Source of the DNA: Pseudomonadota bacterium
GTDB taxonomy: Bacteria > Pseudomonadota > Gammaproteobacteria > Burkholderiales > Burkholderiaceae_E
Reading direction: 5' to 3'
Assembly (NCBI GenBank): GCA_029779435.1
Contig: JAKPAM010000052.1
Coordinates: 1 to 44,300, forward strand
DNA: 44,300 bases
Below the pieces are notes generated by a model. It searched no databases. It worked only from the letters and a program-made list of their open reading frames with translations, and was not told where the DNA came from. Position numbers and translations under genes: made by a program. Each line of letters starts with the position of its first letter. Positions within the stretch are counted from its first letter, which is position 1. This document shows positions 36,545-44,300 of the stretch, in pieces.

Positions 36545-37429
36545 TCACCGCCGCAGCAGCAGCGCCTCCCCCATCCGCAGGCGCGCCCTCGCCTCGATCC
36601 CCGGCGCCAGCGCGAACCCCGGCGGCGCGAACACCAGGATCGTCGACCCGTGCTCGAACCAGCCCAGTTCCTGACCTTTACCAAACGCGGCGTCGCAAGG
36701 TATCTCGTTCGGCCCCTTCCATCGCAGGTGCAGCAACACATCCAGCGCATGCAGCCGGATGCTGGCCACCAGCACCGCCGCCACCGGCACTAGCGCCAGC
36801 GGCGTGCCGTCCGGCAGGCGTAGCCGCAGCACCGCGCGTTCATTGCGGCAGAACAGCTTCTCCACGCGCGCCAGTGCGATCGGATTGACGTTCCAGGTAT
36901 CGCCGCTAAGGTAGGTCACATGCTCCAGGCGGCCGTCGGCCGGCGCGTGGAAGCGGTGGTACATCGCCGAGGTCAGGCGCAGCGTCACGTAGGTGCCACC
37001 CTCGAAGGGCGTGACGTCCTGGCTCGGGCCGAACAGCTCGCGCATCGAATAGCGTAGGCCCTTGGCCTGTAGCACCAGATCACGCTCGGCACGCCCGCAA
37101 GCACCGACGATGGCGTCGCAAGGGCTGCTCAGCACCCGCGGGTCTAAATCGATAGGGCGCGCGCCCTCGACCAGCTCGCGCGTGAAGACCTCGCGCAGGC
37201 TGCGATAGCGGACCGACCGGGCATCCGACAGATCCAGGTCGGTGAACAGCCGCCACACGGCCAGCGAGACGCGCGTCAGCGCGGTGCTTTCGATGCGGCT
37301 GAAACGTCCCATCCAGCGCGTCAACGCGACGCGGGGAATGCGGTTGGTGAGCAGGAAGTTCAAGTCTTCCTGCTGTGCGAGGCGGCGCAGCCGGCTCAGG
37401 GCGCCGGCCTTCATGACGGTGTCAAGCAT
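36545..37429 (-). CDS. psd: Phosphatidylserine decarboxylase
   Basis: This 294-residue protein starts at ATG 37429 (ATG 37414 is an alternative). It has the PSD core: FTRELVEGARPID, SPCDAIVGACG, the DxH-type region YHRFHAPADGRLE, and near the end the self-cleavage site in WFEHGSTILVF, where LGST is replaced by HGST but Gly-Ser-Thr, needed for pyruvoyl formation, is kept. It makes phosphatidylethanolamine at the inner membrane. It is divergent from the aminotransferase gene with 32 bases between the starts. Confidence 0.93.
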   Translation of the reverse strand: MLDTVMKAGALSRLRRLAQQEDLNFLLTNRIPRVALTRWMGRFSRIESTALTRVSLAVWRLFTDLDLSDARSVRYRSLREVFTRELVEGARPIDLDPRVLSSPCDAIVGACGRAERDLVLQAKGLRYSMRELFGPSQDVTPFEGGTYVTLRLTSAMYHRFHAPADGRLEHVTYLSGDTWNVNPIALARVEKLFCRNERAVLRLRLPDGTPLALVPVAAVLVASIRLHALDVLLHLRWKGPNEIPCDAAFGKGQELGWFEHGSTILVFAPPGFALAPGIEARARLRMGEALLLRR

Positions 37430-37461
37430 GGAGCGTAAACCGATCGGATGGAGGGAAACAC

Positions 37462-39114
37462 ATGAACGAAGCACTCGCCCTGTCCGCCGCCGCGCTCGGC
37501 CTGCTCGCATGGGGGCTGCCGAAGGCACGCCGGCGGTTGCAGTTGTCGCGCGCCAAGCACCGCTCGCTCGCCGGCCATGCGCGCATCGCCAAGCGCATCG
37601 CGGCACAGATCCCCGGCTACGCTTATGACGAAGCGCGCTTCTTCGCCGTCGACGGCGCACCGGGCGATGTCGCGGCACGCCGTCGCGACGGCTTCTTTCG
37701 CCTGGCGGCGCTGTTCGAGCAGCGCTACCCCAGGGGCATCACGCTCACCGCACAGGCGCGCGAAGGCTTGTCGGACCTGCAGTTCACCGGCCGTTACCGC
37801 GTGCCCTTCCCCTTCAGCCCGCTGGTGCGCGAGCATCTGAAGACCGGCAGCTTCGTGGCCCGCGCCAGCGGCGTCACGATCGAGGACATCGACGGCAACG
37901 TCTTCCACGACCTGACCGGCAGCTACGGCGTGAATGTCTTCGGCGTCGACTTCTATAAGGACTGCATGGACGAGGGCTTCGCCGCTGTGCGCGAAGTCGG
38001 CCCGATTCTTGGCAGCTACCTGCCCTGCGTGGCGGCGAACGTCGAACGATTGAAGGCGATCTCGGGCCTGGATGAGGTGTCGTTCCATATGAGCGGTACC
38101 GAAGCAGTGATGCAGGCGGTGCGGCTGGCGCGCTACCACAGCGGGCGGCGTTGCGTGGTGCGCTTCGCCGGCGCTTACCACGGCTGGTGGGACGACGTGC
38201 AGCCCGGCCCGGGCAACCCGCTGCCGCCGCGCGACGGCTTCACGCTGAAGGACCTGGACGAACGCAGCCTGCAGGTGCTGCGCACGCGCCGCGACATCGC
38301 CTGCGTGCTGGTCAACCCGCTGCAGGCGCTGCACCCCAACGCGAACGCGCCCGGCGATTCGGCGCTGGTGGACAGCAGCCGCCGCGCCGGCGTGGATCGC
38401 GTCGCCTACAGCACATGGCTGCAGCAGTTGCGCCAGGTGTGCAGCGAACGCGGCATCGCGCTGATCCTCGACGAGGTCTTCGTCGGTTTCCGTCTGGCCC
38501 CGGGTGGCGCGCAGCAGTACTTTGGCATTCGCGCGGACCTGGTGACCTACGGCAAGACGCTGGGTGGCGGGCTGCCGGTGGGCGTGGTCTGCGGCAAGCG
38601 CGAGTGGATGAAGCGCTACCGCGACGAGCGCCCGGCGGACATCTGCTTCGCGCGCGGCACTTTCAACGCGCACCCGGCAGTGATGGCGGCGATGAGCGCC
38701 TTCCTCGACCGGCTCGATCGCCCCGACATCCAGGCGCTCTACGACGGCCTGGACGAACGCTGGGACGCTCGCGCGGCACGCTTCAACGCCGCGTTGGCCG
38801 AGGCCGGCGTGCCGGTGCGCATCGCGCAGTTGTCCAGCATCTGGACCGTGCTGTACACCGAACCCTCGCGCTACAACTGGATGCTGCAGTTCTACCTGCG
38901 GGCGCATGGGCTGGCGCTGTCGTGGGTGGGCAGTGGGCGCATCGTCTTCAGCCTGAACCACACGGAAGCCGACATCGATGCGGTGATCGCCAAGTTCGTC
39001 GCCGCCGCGCGCGAGATGCAGGCCGACGGCTGGTGGTGGCATGCGCCCGGCCAGACGAACCGGCGGATCCGCCGCGGCCTGCTGGTCGAAATGCTGGGCC
39101 GCCGATTCTCTTGA
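37462..39114 (+). CDS. Membrane-anchored class III (GSA-type) aminotransferase
   Basis: This 550-residue PLP enzyme has an N-terminal hydrophobic helix (LALSAAALGLLAWGL) that should anchor it, and about 100 extra residues before the catalytic core. The core has IEDIDGNVFHDLTGSYGVN, MSGTEAVMQAVRLAR, FAGAYHGWWDD, LILDEVFVGFR (the PLP-ring Asp) and VTYGKTLGGGLPVG (the Schiff-base Lys). It resembles glutamate-1-semialdehyde 2,1-aminomutase-like enzymes but is too long and membrane-tethered for HemL. A role on an amino group of a lipid or lipid precursor is suggested by the neighbours, not shown. Confidence 0.88.
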   Translation: MNEALALSAAALGLLAWGLPKARRRLQLSRAKHRSLAGHARIAKRIAAQIPGYAYDEARFFAVDGAPGDVAARRRDGFFRLAALFEQRYPRGITLTAQAREGLSDLQFTGRYRVPFPFSPLVREHLKTGSFVARASGVTIEDIDGNVFHDLTGSYGVNVFGVDFYKDCMDEGFAAVREVGPILGSYLPCVAANVERLKAISGLDEVSFHMSGTEAVMQAVRLARYHSGRRCVVRFAGAYHGWWDDVQPGPGNPLPPRDGFTLKDLDERSLQVLRTRRDIACVLVNPLQALHPNANAPGDSALVDSSRRAGVDRVAYSTWLQQLRQVCSERGIALILDEVFVGFRLAPGGAQQYFGIRADLVTYGKTLGGGLPVGVVCGKREWMKRYRDERPADICFARGTFNAHPAVMAAMSAFLDRLDRPDIQALYDGLDERWDARAARFNAALAEAGVPVRIAQLSSIWTVLYTEPSRYNWMLQFYLRAHGLALSWVGSGRIVFSLNHTEADIDAVIAKFVAAAREMQADGWWWHAPGQTNRRIRRGLLVEMLGRRFS

Positions 39115-39176
39115 GCCACGGGAAGACATCCGCCCAGCCATCCGGCGATCGCTGCACGCCCGGCTTTGCCGGGCCA

Positions 39177-39905
39177 CTAGCGATGTTCTCTCGAGTCCGG
39201 GTGCGAATGTGGATGCGGACGCGAATGCTGGTGCTGGTGCTGGTGCTGGTGCTGGTGCTGGTGCTGGTGCTGGTGCTGGTGCTGGTGCGGGTGTGCGTGG
39301 GATTGCAGAGAGCTTAGCGGCGAGCACGCCACATGCGGCATCGGGTCGATCCGCTCCCCGCGCCATAGCGCCAGCGGCGCCTTGTGGTACAGCACGATGT
39401 CGTGCACGGGGTCGGTCAGGATCTTCGTCAACCAGGCCAGCGCCGGCACCGCGCCATCGCGCAGCCACAGTTGCGCGACGCGGAACAGCAGCCCGGCGAC
39501 GCCCAGCGCCAGCCAGGCGATGCCGGTGTCGTGTACGAGGCGCCCGAAGTCCGCGGCCGGTCCGGCCAGCCACAGCACCAGCGGCACGCCGGCCCACACG
39601 GCCAGCAGCACGATCTTGCGTCGAATGTTGTAGCCGACCTTGATCTCTTCCTTATAGGCGTCGCTGACGTCGTTGACCTGGTCATAACCGCGCGGCTCGA
39701 AGAAGAAGTGCCCGGCCTGGCGCGTCGTCATCGACACGCACCAGCCGACGATCGCGGACCAGGCCGGAACGATGAACAGCAGCCCATAGGCGACCAGGAA
39801 GCTGATGGCGCTGACGAAATGCAGGCTCTGGTTGATGCGGCTGTGGTGGTAGTAACGGTGGTCGTCCCAACGTTGCTGGCGCAAGGTCTGCAGAAACAGG
39901 TTCAT
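39177..39905 (-). CDS. Mpo1/DUF962-like membrane protein with His-Gln tail
   Basis: This 242-residue protein has about four membrane helices. Conserved-looking histidines (YYHHSRINQSLHFVSAISF, RQAGHFFFEP) recall the iron-binding pattern of Mpo1-like 2-hydroxy-fatty-acid dioxygenases; the match is tentative. The second half has ALWRGERIDPMPHVA. The last ~45 residues are a His-rich tail with ten HQ dipeptides followed by more His/Pro, a probable metal-binding segment. The start ATG 39905 has GGAGGA upstream on the minus strand. Confidence 0.7.
   Translation of the reverse strand: MNLFLQTLRQQRWDDHRYYHHSRINQSLHFVSAISFLVAYGLLFIVPAWSAIVGWCVSMTTRQAGHFFFEPRGYDQVNDVSDAYKEEIKVGYNIRRKIVLLAVWAGVPLVLWLAGPAADFGRLVHDTGIAWLALGVAGLLFRVAQLWLRDGAVPALAWLTKILTDPVHDIVLYHKAPLALWRGERIDPMPHVACSPLSSLQSHAHPHQHQHQHQHQHQHQHQHQHQHSRPHPHSHPDSREHR
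39227..39286. repeat. Hexanucleotide tandem repeat (10 copies)
   Basis: GCTGGT is repeated ten times without interruption and is read as CAC-CAG (His-Gln) on the minus strand. The repeats stay in frame whatever their number, so slippage would change tail length and not switch the gene off. Confidence 0.95.
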
Positions 39906-39978
39906 TCGTACTCCTCCGTTCGTGGCTCGACGATAAGCGCATCCTGAAGGGCTTACGTGAAACCTGCGTGACCGCATT

Positions 39979-39996
39979 CCGTCATCAATCCGTCGC
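39979..39996 (+). promoter_or_regulatory. Possible Pho box
   Basis: CCGTCAT, four bases, then CCGTCGC: two 7-mers with 11-bp spacing, close to the PhoB consensus CTGTCAT-N4-CTGTCAT but with several mismatches. It lies 24 bases before the glycosyltransferase start. The call rests partly on the PlcP/Agt-like genes downstream. Confidence 0.35.
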
Positions 39997-40019
39997 AACA
40001 CGCACGGACAATCGTCGTC

Positions 40020-41237
40020 ATGCAGATGCGCGTGGCCTTCGTCACCGAAACTTATCCGCCCGAGCTGAACGGCGTGGCGACGACGACGGCGCAGTTCGTC
40101 GAGGGCCTGCTGCGCCTGGGGCACCACGTTCAGTTGCTGCGCCCGCGCCAGCACGACGGCGATGCGGCGACCGGCTCCGGATCGCTGCACGAGGTCCTGG
40201 TGCCGGGCCTGCCGATTCCGCGCTATCCGCATCTGCGCATGGGCCGACCGTGCCGCCGCTCGCTGCAACAGTTATGGTCGAGGCAGCGGCCCGACGTCGT
40301 GCACATCGCCACCGAAGGGCCCCTGGGCTGGTCGGCGCTGCACGCGGCGCGACGGCTGGACCTGCCGGTGACCAGCGACTTCCGCACCAACTTCGACGCT
40401 TACAGCCGCCACTACGGCTTCGGCTGGCTGCAGCGACCGATCACCGCTTATCTGCGCCATTTCCACAACAGGACGAACCGCACGCTGGTGCCGACCGAAG
40501 CACTGCGCCGCGAGCTGGAAGCCGCCGGCTACCAGCGCCTGCATGTCGTGCAGCGCGGCGTGGACACGGTGCGCTTCGATCCCTCACGGCGCGACGCGGC
40601 GTTGCGCCGCCAGTGGGGCGTCGGCGACGACGAGGTGATACTCGGCTATGTCGGCCGCCTGGCGGCGGAGAAGAACCTCGACCTGCTGCTGGATGCGTTC
40701 CGCGCGGTGCGCCGGACGGTGCCGACGGCGCGGCTGGTGCTGGTCGGCGACGGCCCGCTGCGCGCGTCGCTGCAGGCTGCCCACCCCGATGTGATCTTCG
40801 CGGGGCTGCGCAACGGGCCGGATCTGGCCGCGCACTATGCGTCGCTGGATCTGTTCGTCTTTCCGAGCCTGACCGAGACCTTCGGCAACGTCACCGTCGA
40901 GGCGATGGCCAGCGGCCTGCCGGTGCTGGCCTTCGACCACGCTGCTGCCGGGCAACTGATCCGTAGCGGCCACAACGGCTGGCTGGTGCCGCCCGGCGAC
41001 GCACTGCGCTTCGTCGCCGCCGCCGAAGCGCTGGCCAGAGACCCGCAGTTGCGCCGGGCGATCGCATCGCAGGCGCGCGTCGCCGCGCTGGCGCAGGGCT
41101 GGGACGGCGTCGTCGCGCGCTTCGCCTCGCAACTGGCGGCGGCCTGCGACGAAGGGTCGCCGTGGCGGAGCGCCGCCGATTCGCCGTCGCCCTGCCCCGC
41201 CCCCATCGTTCAAGACATTCATCGTTCGAGCCCGTGA
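40020..41237 (+). CDS. GT4-family glycosyltransferase (Agt/MgtA-like)
   Basis: The 405 residues have the GT-B fold. The N-terminal motif is VTETYPPELNGVATTT, and the acceptor domain has VVHIATEGPLGW and TSDFRTNFDAY. The C-terminal donor domain has GYVGRLAAEKNLDLLL, LVLVGDGPLR and the EX7E-type motif SLTETFGNVTVEAMASGLPV. These are features of lipid glycosyltransferases of the MgtA/PimB type. The gene overlaps the next by GTGA, so the two products likely act in sequence, glycosylating diacylglycerol. The last ~20 residues are a Ser/Pro-rich tail. Confidence 0.88.
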   Translation: MQMRVAFVTETYPPELNGVATTTAQFVEGLLRLGHHVQLLRPRQHDGDAATGSGSLHEVLVPGLPIPRYPHLRMGRPCRRSLQQLWSRQRPDVVHIATEGPLGWSALHAARRLDLPVTSDFRTNFDAYSRHYGFGWLQRPITAYLRHFHNRTNRTLVPTEALRRELEAAGYQRLHVVQRGVDTVRFDPSRRDAALRRQWGVGDDEVILGYVGRLAAEKNLDLLLDAFRAVRRTVPTARLVLVGDGPLRASLQAAHPDVIFAGLRNGPDLAAHYASLDLFVFPSLTETFGNVTVEAMASGLPVLAFDHAAAGQLIRSGHNGWLVPPGDALRFVAAAEALARDPQLRRAIASQARVAALAQGWDGVVARFASQLAAACDEGSPWRSAADSPSPCPAPIVQDIHRSSP

Positions 41238-42127
41238 AACGCGAACCCTGGCCCCTGCTGGATCTGCCGATCGACGCCCCTCCGGACGGCCCGTCGGACG
41301 ACCCACCCGACGAGCCGCCCACCCCGCCGCGCGCGGGCGATACGCTGCGGGTGCGCACGGTGTGGATCTCCGACCTGCACCTGGGCACGCCGGGTTGCCA
41401 GGCCGAGGCGCTGCTCGACTTCCTGCGCCACGTCGATTGCGCGACGCTGTACCTGGTCGGCGACATCATCGACGGCTGGCAACTGCGCCGTAGCTGGTAC
41501 TGGCCGCAGGCGCACAACGACGTCGTGCAGAAGATCCTGCGCAAGGCGCGCAAGGGCACGCGCGTGGTGTTCGTGCCGGGCAACCACGACGAGTTCGCGC
41601 GTCGCTACGTGTCGCACAACTTCGGCGGGGTCGACGTGGTCGAGGATTGCATGCACGTCACCGCCGACGGCCGCCGTCTGTGGGTGACCCACGGCGATCT
41701 GTTCGACGGCGTGATCCAATGCGCGCGCTGGCTGGCGATAGCCGGCGACGTCGCCTACGAATGGACGCTGAAGTTCAACCGCTGGTTCAACCGTGCGCGC
41801 GCCCGATTAGGGCTGCCGTACTGGAGCCTGTCGCGCTACCTGAAGCTGAAGGTCAAGCGTGCGGTCAGCTACGTCGGCGAGTTCGAAGCGGCGGTGGCAC
41901 GCGAGGCGCGGCGGCGCGGCGCCGACGGCGTGGTCTGCGGCCATATCCACCACGCGGAGCTGCGCGATATCGACGGGATGCTTTATGCCAACGACGGCGA
42001 CTGGGTCGAGAGCCTGAGCGCGCTGGTCGAATGGCCCGAAGGCCGGCTGGAAATCATCGACTGGTCCGCCCGCCTGGGGCAGCGACATCCGTCCTCCACG
42101 CTCAGCGCCGAGGTAGCCGCACGGTAG
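41234..42127 (+). CDS. LpxH/PlcP-like metallophosphoesterase
   Basis: 297 residues from a GTG at 41234 overlapping the previous stop (a GTG at 41162 is also open). A Pro/Asp-rich stretch comes first, then the calcineurin-type core with all motifs: SDLHLG, VGDIIDGW, PGNHDEFARR, THGDLFDG and CGHIHHAEL. It would be annotated as UDP-2,3-diacylglucosamine diphosphatase, but it is longer than LpxH and is paired with a glycosyltransferase. That is the arrangement of PlcP phospholipase C, which frees diacylglycerol from phospholipids under phosphate limitation. PlcP is my preferred reading; the sequence alone does not decide. Confidence 0.82.
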   Translation: MKREPWPLLDLPIDAPPDGPSDDPPDEPPTPPRAGDTLRVRTVWISDLHLGTPGCQAEALLDFLRHVDCATLYLVGDIIDGWQLRRSWYWPQAHNDVVQKILRKARKGTRVVFVPGNHDEFARRYVSHNFGGVDVVEDCMHVTADGRRLWVTHGDLFDGVIQCARWLAIAGDVAYEWTLKFNRWFNRARARLGLPYWSLSRYLKLKVKRAVSYVGEFEAAVAREARRRGADGVVCGHIHHAELRDIDGMLYANDGDWVESLSALVEWPEGRLEIIDWSARLGQRHPSSTLSAEVAAR

Positions 42128-42160
42128 TGCGAGCTAGACGGCCATCGGGCGGCTGATTAC

Positions 42161-42179
42161 AATGAGAAGAATTCGTATT
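42161..42179 (+). promoter_or_regulatory. Fur-box-like palindrome before fecI
   Basis: AATGAGAAGAATTCGTATT is a partial palindrome (six of nine half-site positions) very close to the AATGAGAATGATTCNCATT-type Fur sites found before iron-responsive sigma genes. It ends 16 bases before the fecI start. Iron repression is inferred. Confidence 0.6.
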
Positions 42180-42195
42180 TACAAGATCGTGAAGC

Positions 42196-42705
42196 ATGCC
42201 AGCCGCAGGCGTTTCGCACACCGCCCAGGTGGAGTTGCTCTACGCCATCCATCACGGCTGGTTGCAAGGCTGGTTGCGTCGCAGGCTGGGCGACCCCTGT
42301 CTGGCCGCGGACCTTTCGCACGACACCTTCGTTCGCGTCCTCGCCAAGGAGGTATTGCCTGACATTCGCGAGCCACGCGCGCTGCTGACCACGATCGCCA
42401 ATGGGCTGGTCATCAACCTGCACCGGCGCCAGCGCATCGAACAGGCTTATCTCGATGAACTGGCGCGCCAACCGGAGCAGGCAGCCCCTTCGCCCGAAGC
42501 CCGTGCGCTGATCGTCGAGGCGCTGGTCGAACTCGATCGACTGCTCGGCACGCTTCCGGGCAAGGTCCGCGAAGCGTTTCTGCTGTCCCAACTGGACGGC
42601 TTGCGCCAAAGCGAGATCGCCGTTCGGCTCGGCGTCTCGCTACGCACCGTCAAGCGCTACCTGGTGCAAGCATTCGAGCATTGCTGCTTCGGGATGACGG
42701 CCTGA
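42196..42705 (+). CDS. fecI: FecI-like ECF sigma factor
   Basis: This 169-residue ECF sigma factor has region 2 (DLSHDTFVRVLAKEV, then REPRALLTTIANGLVINLHRR) and region 4 (LPGKVREAFLLSQLDGL, SEIAVRLGVSLRTVKRYLV). The iron-starvation group is recognised by the fecR gene two bases downstream. It should direct transcription of the receptor gene that follows when the ferric-siderophore signal arrives. Confidence 0.93.
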   Translation: MPAAGVSHTAQVELLYAIHHGWLQGWLRRRLGDPCLAADLSHDTFVRVLAKEVLPDIREPRALLTTIANGLVINLHRRQRIEQAYLDELARQPEQAAPSPEARALIVEALVELDRLLGTLPGKVREAFLLSQLDGLRQSEIAVRLGVSLRTVKRYLVQAFEHCCFGMTA

Positions 42706-42707
42706 GC

Positions 42708-43688
42708 ATGCAACCGCCGTTCGGTCCCGCACAGACCGAGACCGACATTCCTCCGGCTGTTCGACGGCAAGCTGCACAGTGGCTGGTGGAACTCCAGGGC
42801 GATGACGTCGACGATGCCACCCGGACACGCTGGCAACAATGGCGCGCTGCCGACCCCGATCATGAACGCGCCTGGCAGCGTGTGGAAGCCTTCACCAGTC
42901 AGCTTCAGCGTATTCCGGGTTCAGCCGCTCGCACGGCCTTGAACGCGGCTTCCGCCAAGAAGCGGCGCCAACTGGTGAAATCGTTGACCGTCGCCATCTT
43001 CGCATCGGGCACGGTCTGGGCCCTGCTGGACGCTGATTTCGGCAGAACCATGCGGGCCGACAAGCGCACCGGCGCCGGCGAGCGGGCTCGCATGACCTTG
43101 CCCGATGGCACTCGGGTCGAACTGAACTCCGGCACGGCCATCACCGAGCGCTTCAGCGATGACGAGCGAACGCTGCATCTGCTCGAAGGGGAGATCCTGG
43201 TCACCACGGCCCCCGATGCGGCAGGCCGGTCCTTCTTCGTGCAGACCTCGCAGGGCAGCCTGCATGCGCTGGGCACGCGGTTTTCGGTACGTGCGCTGGG
43301 CAACGCCGCGGTCCGCGTAGCCGTGTTCGAGGGCGCGGTCTCCATCCAGCCGACACAGGCGATCGTGCGGCCGCAAGTCCTGCGCGCTCACGAGCAAACC
43401 CGCTTCACGCACGATGCCATTTCCCCCGCGACACCCGCCGACGAGGCGAGTATCGCCTGGACCCAGGGCCTGATCGTGGCCCAGGACATGCCGTTGTCCC
43501 AGTTCCTGGATGAACTGGCCCGCCATCGCCCGGGCCATCTAGGCTATTCCGCGTCGGTCGCGGACCTGCGGGTATCGGGCGTCTACCCGCTTGCCGACAC
43601 CGATCAGGTGCTGGCCGTGCTGGAAACCGCTCTGCCGGTGAAGGTCCGGCGCATGTCGCGCTTCTGGGCTTGGGTGCAGCCCCGGTAA
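42708..43688 (+). CDS. fecR: FecR-like anti-sigma / signal transducer
   Basis: 326 residues from ATG 42708. The N-terminal DUF4880 region has WLVELQGDDVDDATRTRWQQW, with the family DPDHERAWQRVE motif. One membrane helix (LTVAIFASGTVWALL) precedes the periplasmic FecR domain (MTLPDGTRVELNSGTAI, LLEGEILVTT, GTRFSVRA). The end is a DUF4974/STN-like module (LSQFLDELARHRPGHLGY, VSGVYPLADTDQVLAVLE). It passes the receptor signal across the inner membrane to FecI. Confidence 0.93.
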   Translation: MQPPFGPAQTETDIPPAVRRQAAQWLVELQGDDVDDATRTRWQQWRAADPDHERAWQRVEAFTSQLQRIPGSAARTALNAASAKKRRQLVKSLTVAIFASGTVWALLDADFGRTMRADKRTGAGERARMTLPDGTRVELNSGTAITERFSDDERTLHLLEGEILVTTAPDAAGRSFFVQTSQGSLHALGTRFSVRALGNAAVRVAVFEGAVSIQPTQAIVRPQVLRAHEQTRFTHDAISPATPADEASIAWTQGLIVAQDMPLSQFLDELARHRPGHLGYSASVADLRVSGVYPLADTDQVLAVLETALPVKVRRMSRFWAWVQPR

Positions 43689-43764
43689 TTTTCAAACGAC
43701 TGGCCCTTTTTCGTGTCTCGCGGGGCAATGGAGTGAAAGCCCTTCACTTCCAGCGTTGAAAGAC

Positions 43765-44101
43765 ATGACGATCTCCCGCCCATGGCAGCGCTTCGCGCGC
43801 TGCGCCTTCCTCGGCGCGACCGCGCCTCTGGTGCTTGCCAGCGCCGCCTATGCGCAAACCGCGCCGGCGACCCGGGAATACCGCATTCCCTCGGGCCCGC
43901 TGACTGCCGTGCTCAACCAGTTCGGCCGCGAGGCGGGCGTTCTGCTGTCCTTCTCCACGGACCAGACCGGCCCCTTGCAAAGCCAGGGCTTGCAGGGCAG
44001 CTACAGCGTACCCGCCGCCCTGCAGGCCTTGCTGACCGATACGGGCCTGGAAGCCGCGGCCCAGCCGGGCGGAGGCTACGTGGTACGTCGAACCGACCCG
44101 A
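43765..44101 (+). pseudogene. fecA: TonB-dependent receptor cut after its STN domain
   Basis: From ATG 43765 the product has a signal peptide (CAFLGATAPLVLASAAYAQ) and an STN signalling domain (REYRIPSGPLTAVLNQFGRE, then LLSFSTDQTG and ALLTDTGLEAA) ending in GGGYVVRR. The plug and barrel that should follow are replaced by repeat-bearing insertion-sequence DNA, and the frame ends at 44229 in the element. Only about 110 of the expected ~750-800 residues remain before the junction at 44101-44102. The rest could lie beyond the window on the far side of the element. Confidence 0.85.
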
Positions 44102-44300
44102 TGTCACTCGTCGGCGTAATCAGGCCAGTGGGTTTTCGGCATATTCAGGCCGGCTTGGTCGGGCAGGATTTCGGCGTAATCCGGCCAGGCCGTTTTCGGC
44201 ATAAACAGGCCACCTGGTTTTCGGCGTAATCCGGCCACGACGCGCAGCAGCGGGCATCTCGAACACTCAGTCGCATCGGTACCCTCACCGGTCTTTCAGA
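44102..44300. mobile_element. Terminal part of an IS21-like insertion sequence
   Basis: The element appears to start with TGTCACTCG at 44102. Five copies of a ~17-20-base repeat, TTTCGGCGTAATCCGGCCA or close variants, follow at 44111-44127, 44133-44151, 44169-44187, 44193-44212 and 44218-44237. Several repeated terminal sites and a TG start are typical of the IS21 family, where they bind the transposase. No transposase gene is inside the window, so the family is inferred. The element runs off the right edge. Confidence 0.7.

Noticed and set aside
39227..39286. Possible CRISPR array
   Set aside because: A pure hexanucleotide repeat without spacers that is coding on the minus strand.

Overview
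The window reads as a high-GC (about 65-70% by eye) chromosome of a betaproteobacterium, most likely Burkholderiales (Alcaligenaceae/Burkholderiaceae type). The main evidence is a tightly overlapping housekeeping run, miaB-phoH-ybeY-corC-lnt-glyQ-glyS-gmhB-plsC-YgjP-like peptidase-gloA, an order familiar from that group. No rRNA, tRNA or CRISPR array was seen.

Region 1 (1-13022) is one plus-strand block. It opens inside a large cadherin-repeat surface protein with a C-terminal membrane segment. There follow a GAF-like/HlyD-type inner-membrane protein, an M50 site-2-protease/HlyD fusion, a shortened SecA-like ATPase, a periplasmic adaptor, and two c-di-GMP enzymes (GGEEF with an I-site; 7TM-GGDEF-EAL). 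Three junctions have 4-8 base overlaps. I infer a dedicated export or processing system for the giant surface protein, placed under c-di-GMP control. Region 2 (13085-15507) holds a MaoC-type hydratase, a LysR regulator and a divergent TauE/SafE permease.

Region 3 (15646-27323) is the housekeeping operon run (tRNA modification, RNA metabolism, envelope lipoprotein acylation, glycyl-tRNA synthetase, heptose and phospholipid synthesis). It is interrupted between gmhB and plsC by a 270-bp nested palindrome that can fold like a cloverleaf and looks like a MITE.

Region 4 (about 27336-36448) is a foreign defence island of visibly lower GC. Its core is a three-gene operon with 4-base overlaps: an AvcD-like anti-phage dCTP deaminase, a TIR-APAZ protein carrying an extra DUF488-like N-terminal domain, and a short prokaryotic Argonaute (MID-PIWI). 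This is a SPARTA-like system with a nucleotide-deaminase partner and an extra domain, and is my best candidate for an undescribed system. It ends exactly at a decayed IS21-type istA fragment. Next come an AbiE toxin-antitoxin pair with a palindromic operator pair, an amidohydrolase, and a second broken abiEi fragment.

Region 5 (36545-42127) looks like membrane-lipid metabolism: phosphatidylserine decarboxylase, a membrane-anchored class III aminotransferase, an Mpo1-like membrane protein with a His-Gln repeat tail, and an overlapping glycosyltransferase/metallophosphoesterase pair resembling Agt-PlcP phosphate-stress lipid remodelling, preceded by a possible Pho box. Region 6 (42161-44300) is a FecI-FecR iron-signalling pair behind a Fur-like box. 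Its receptor gene is cut off after the STN domain by the end of an IS21-like element that runs out of the window.
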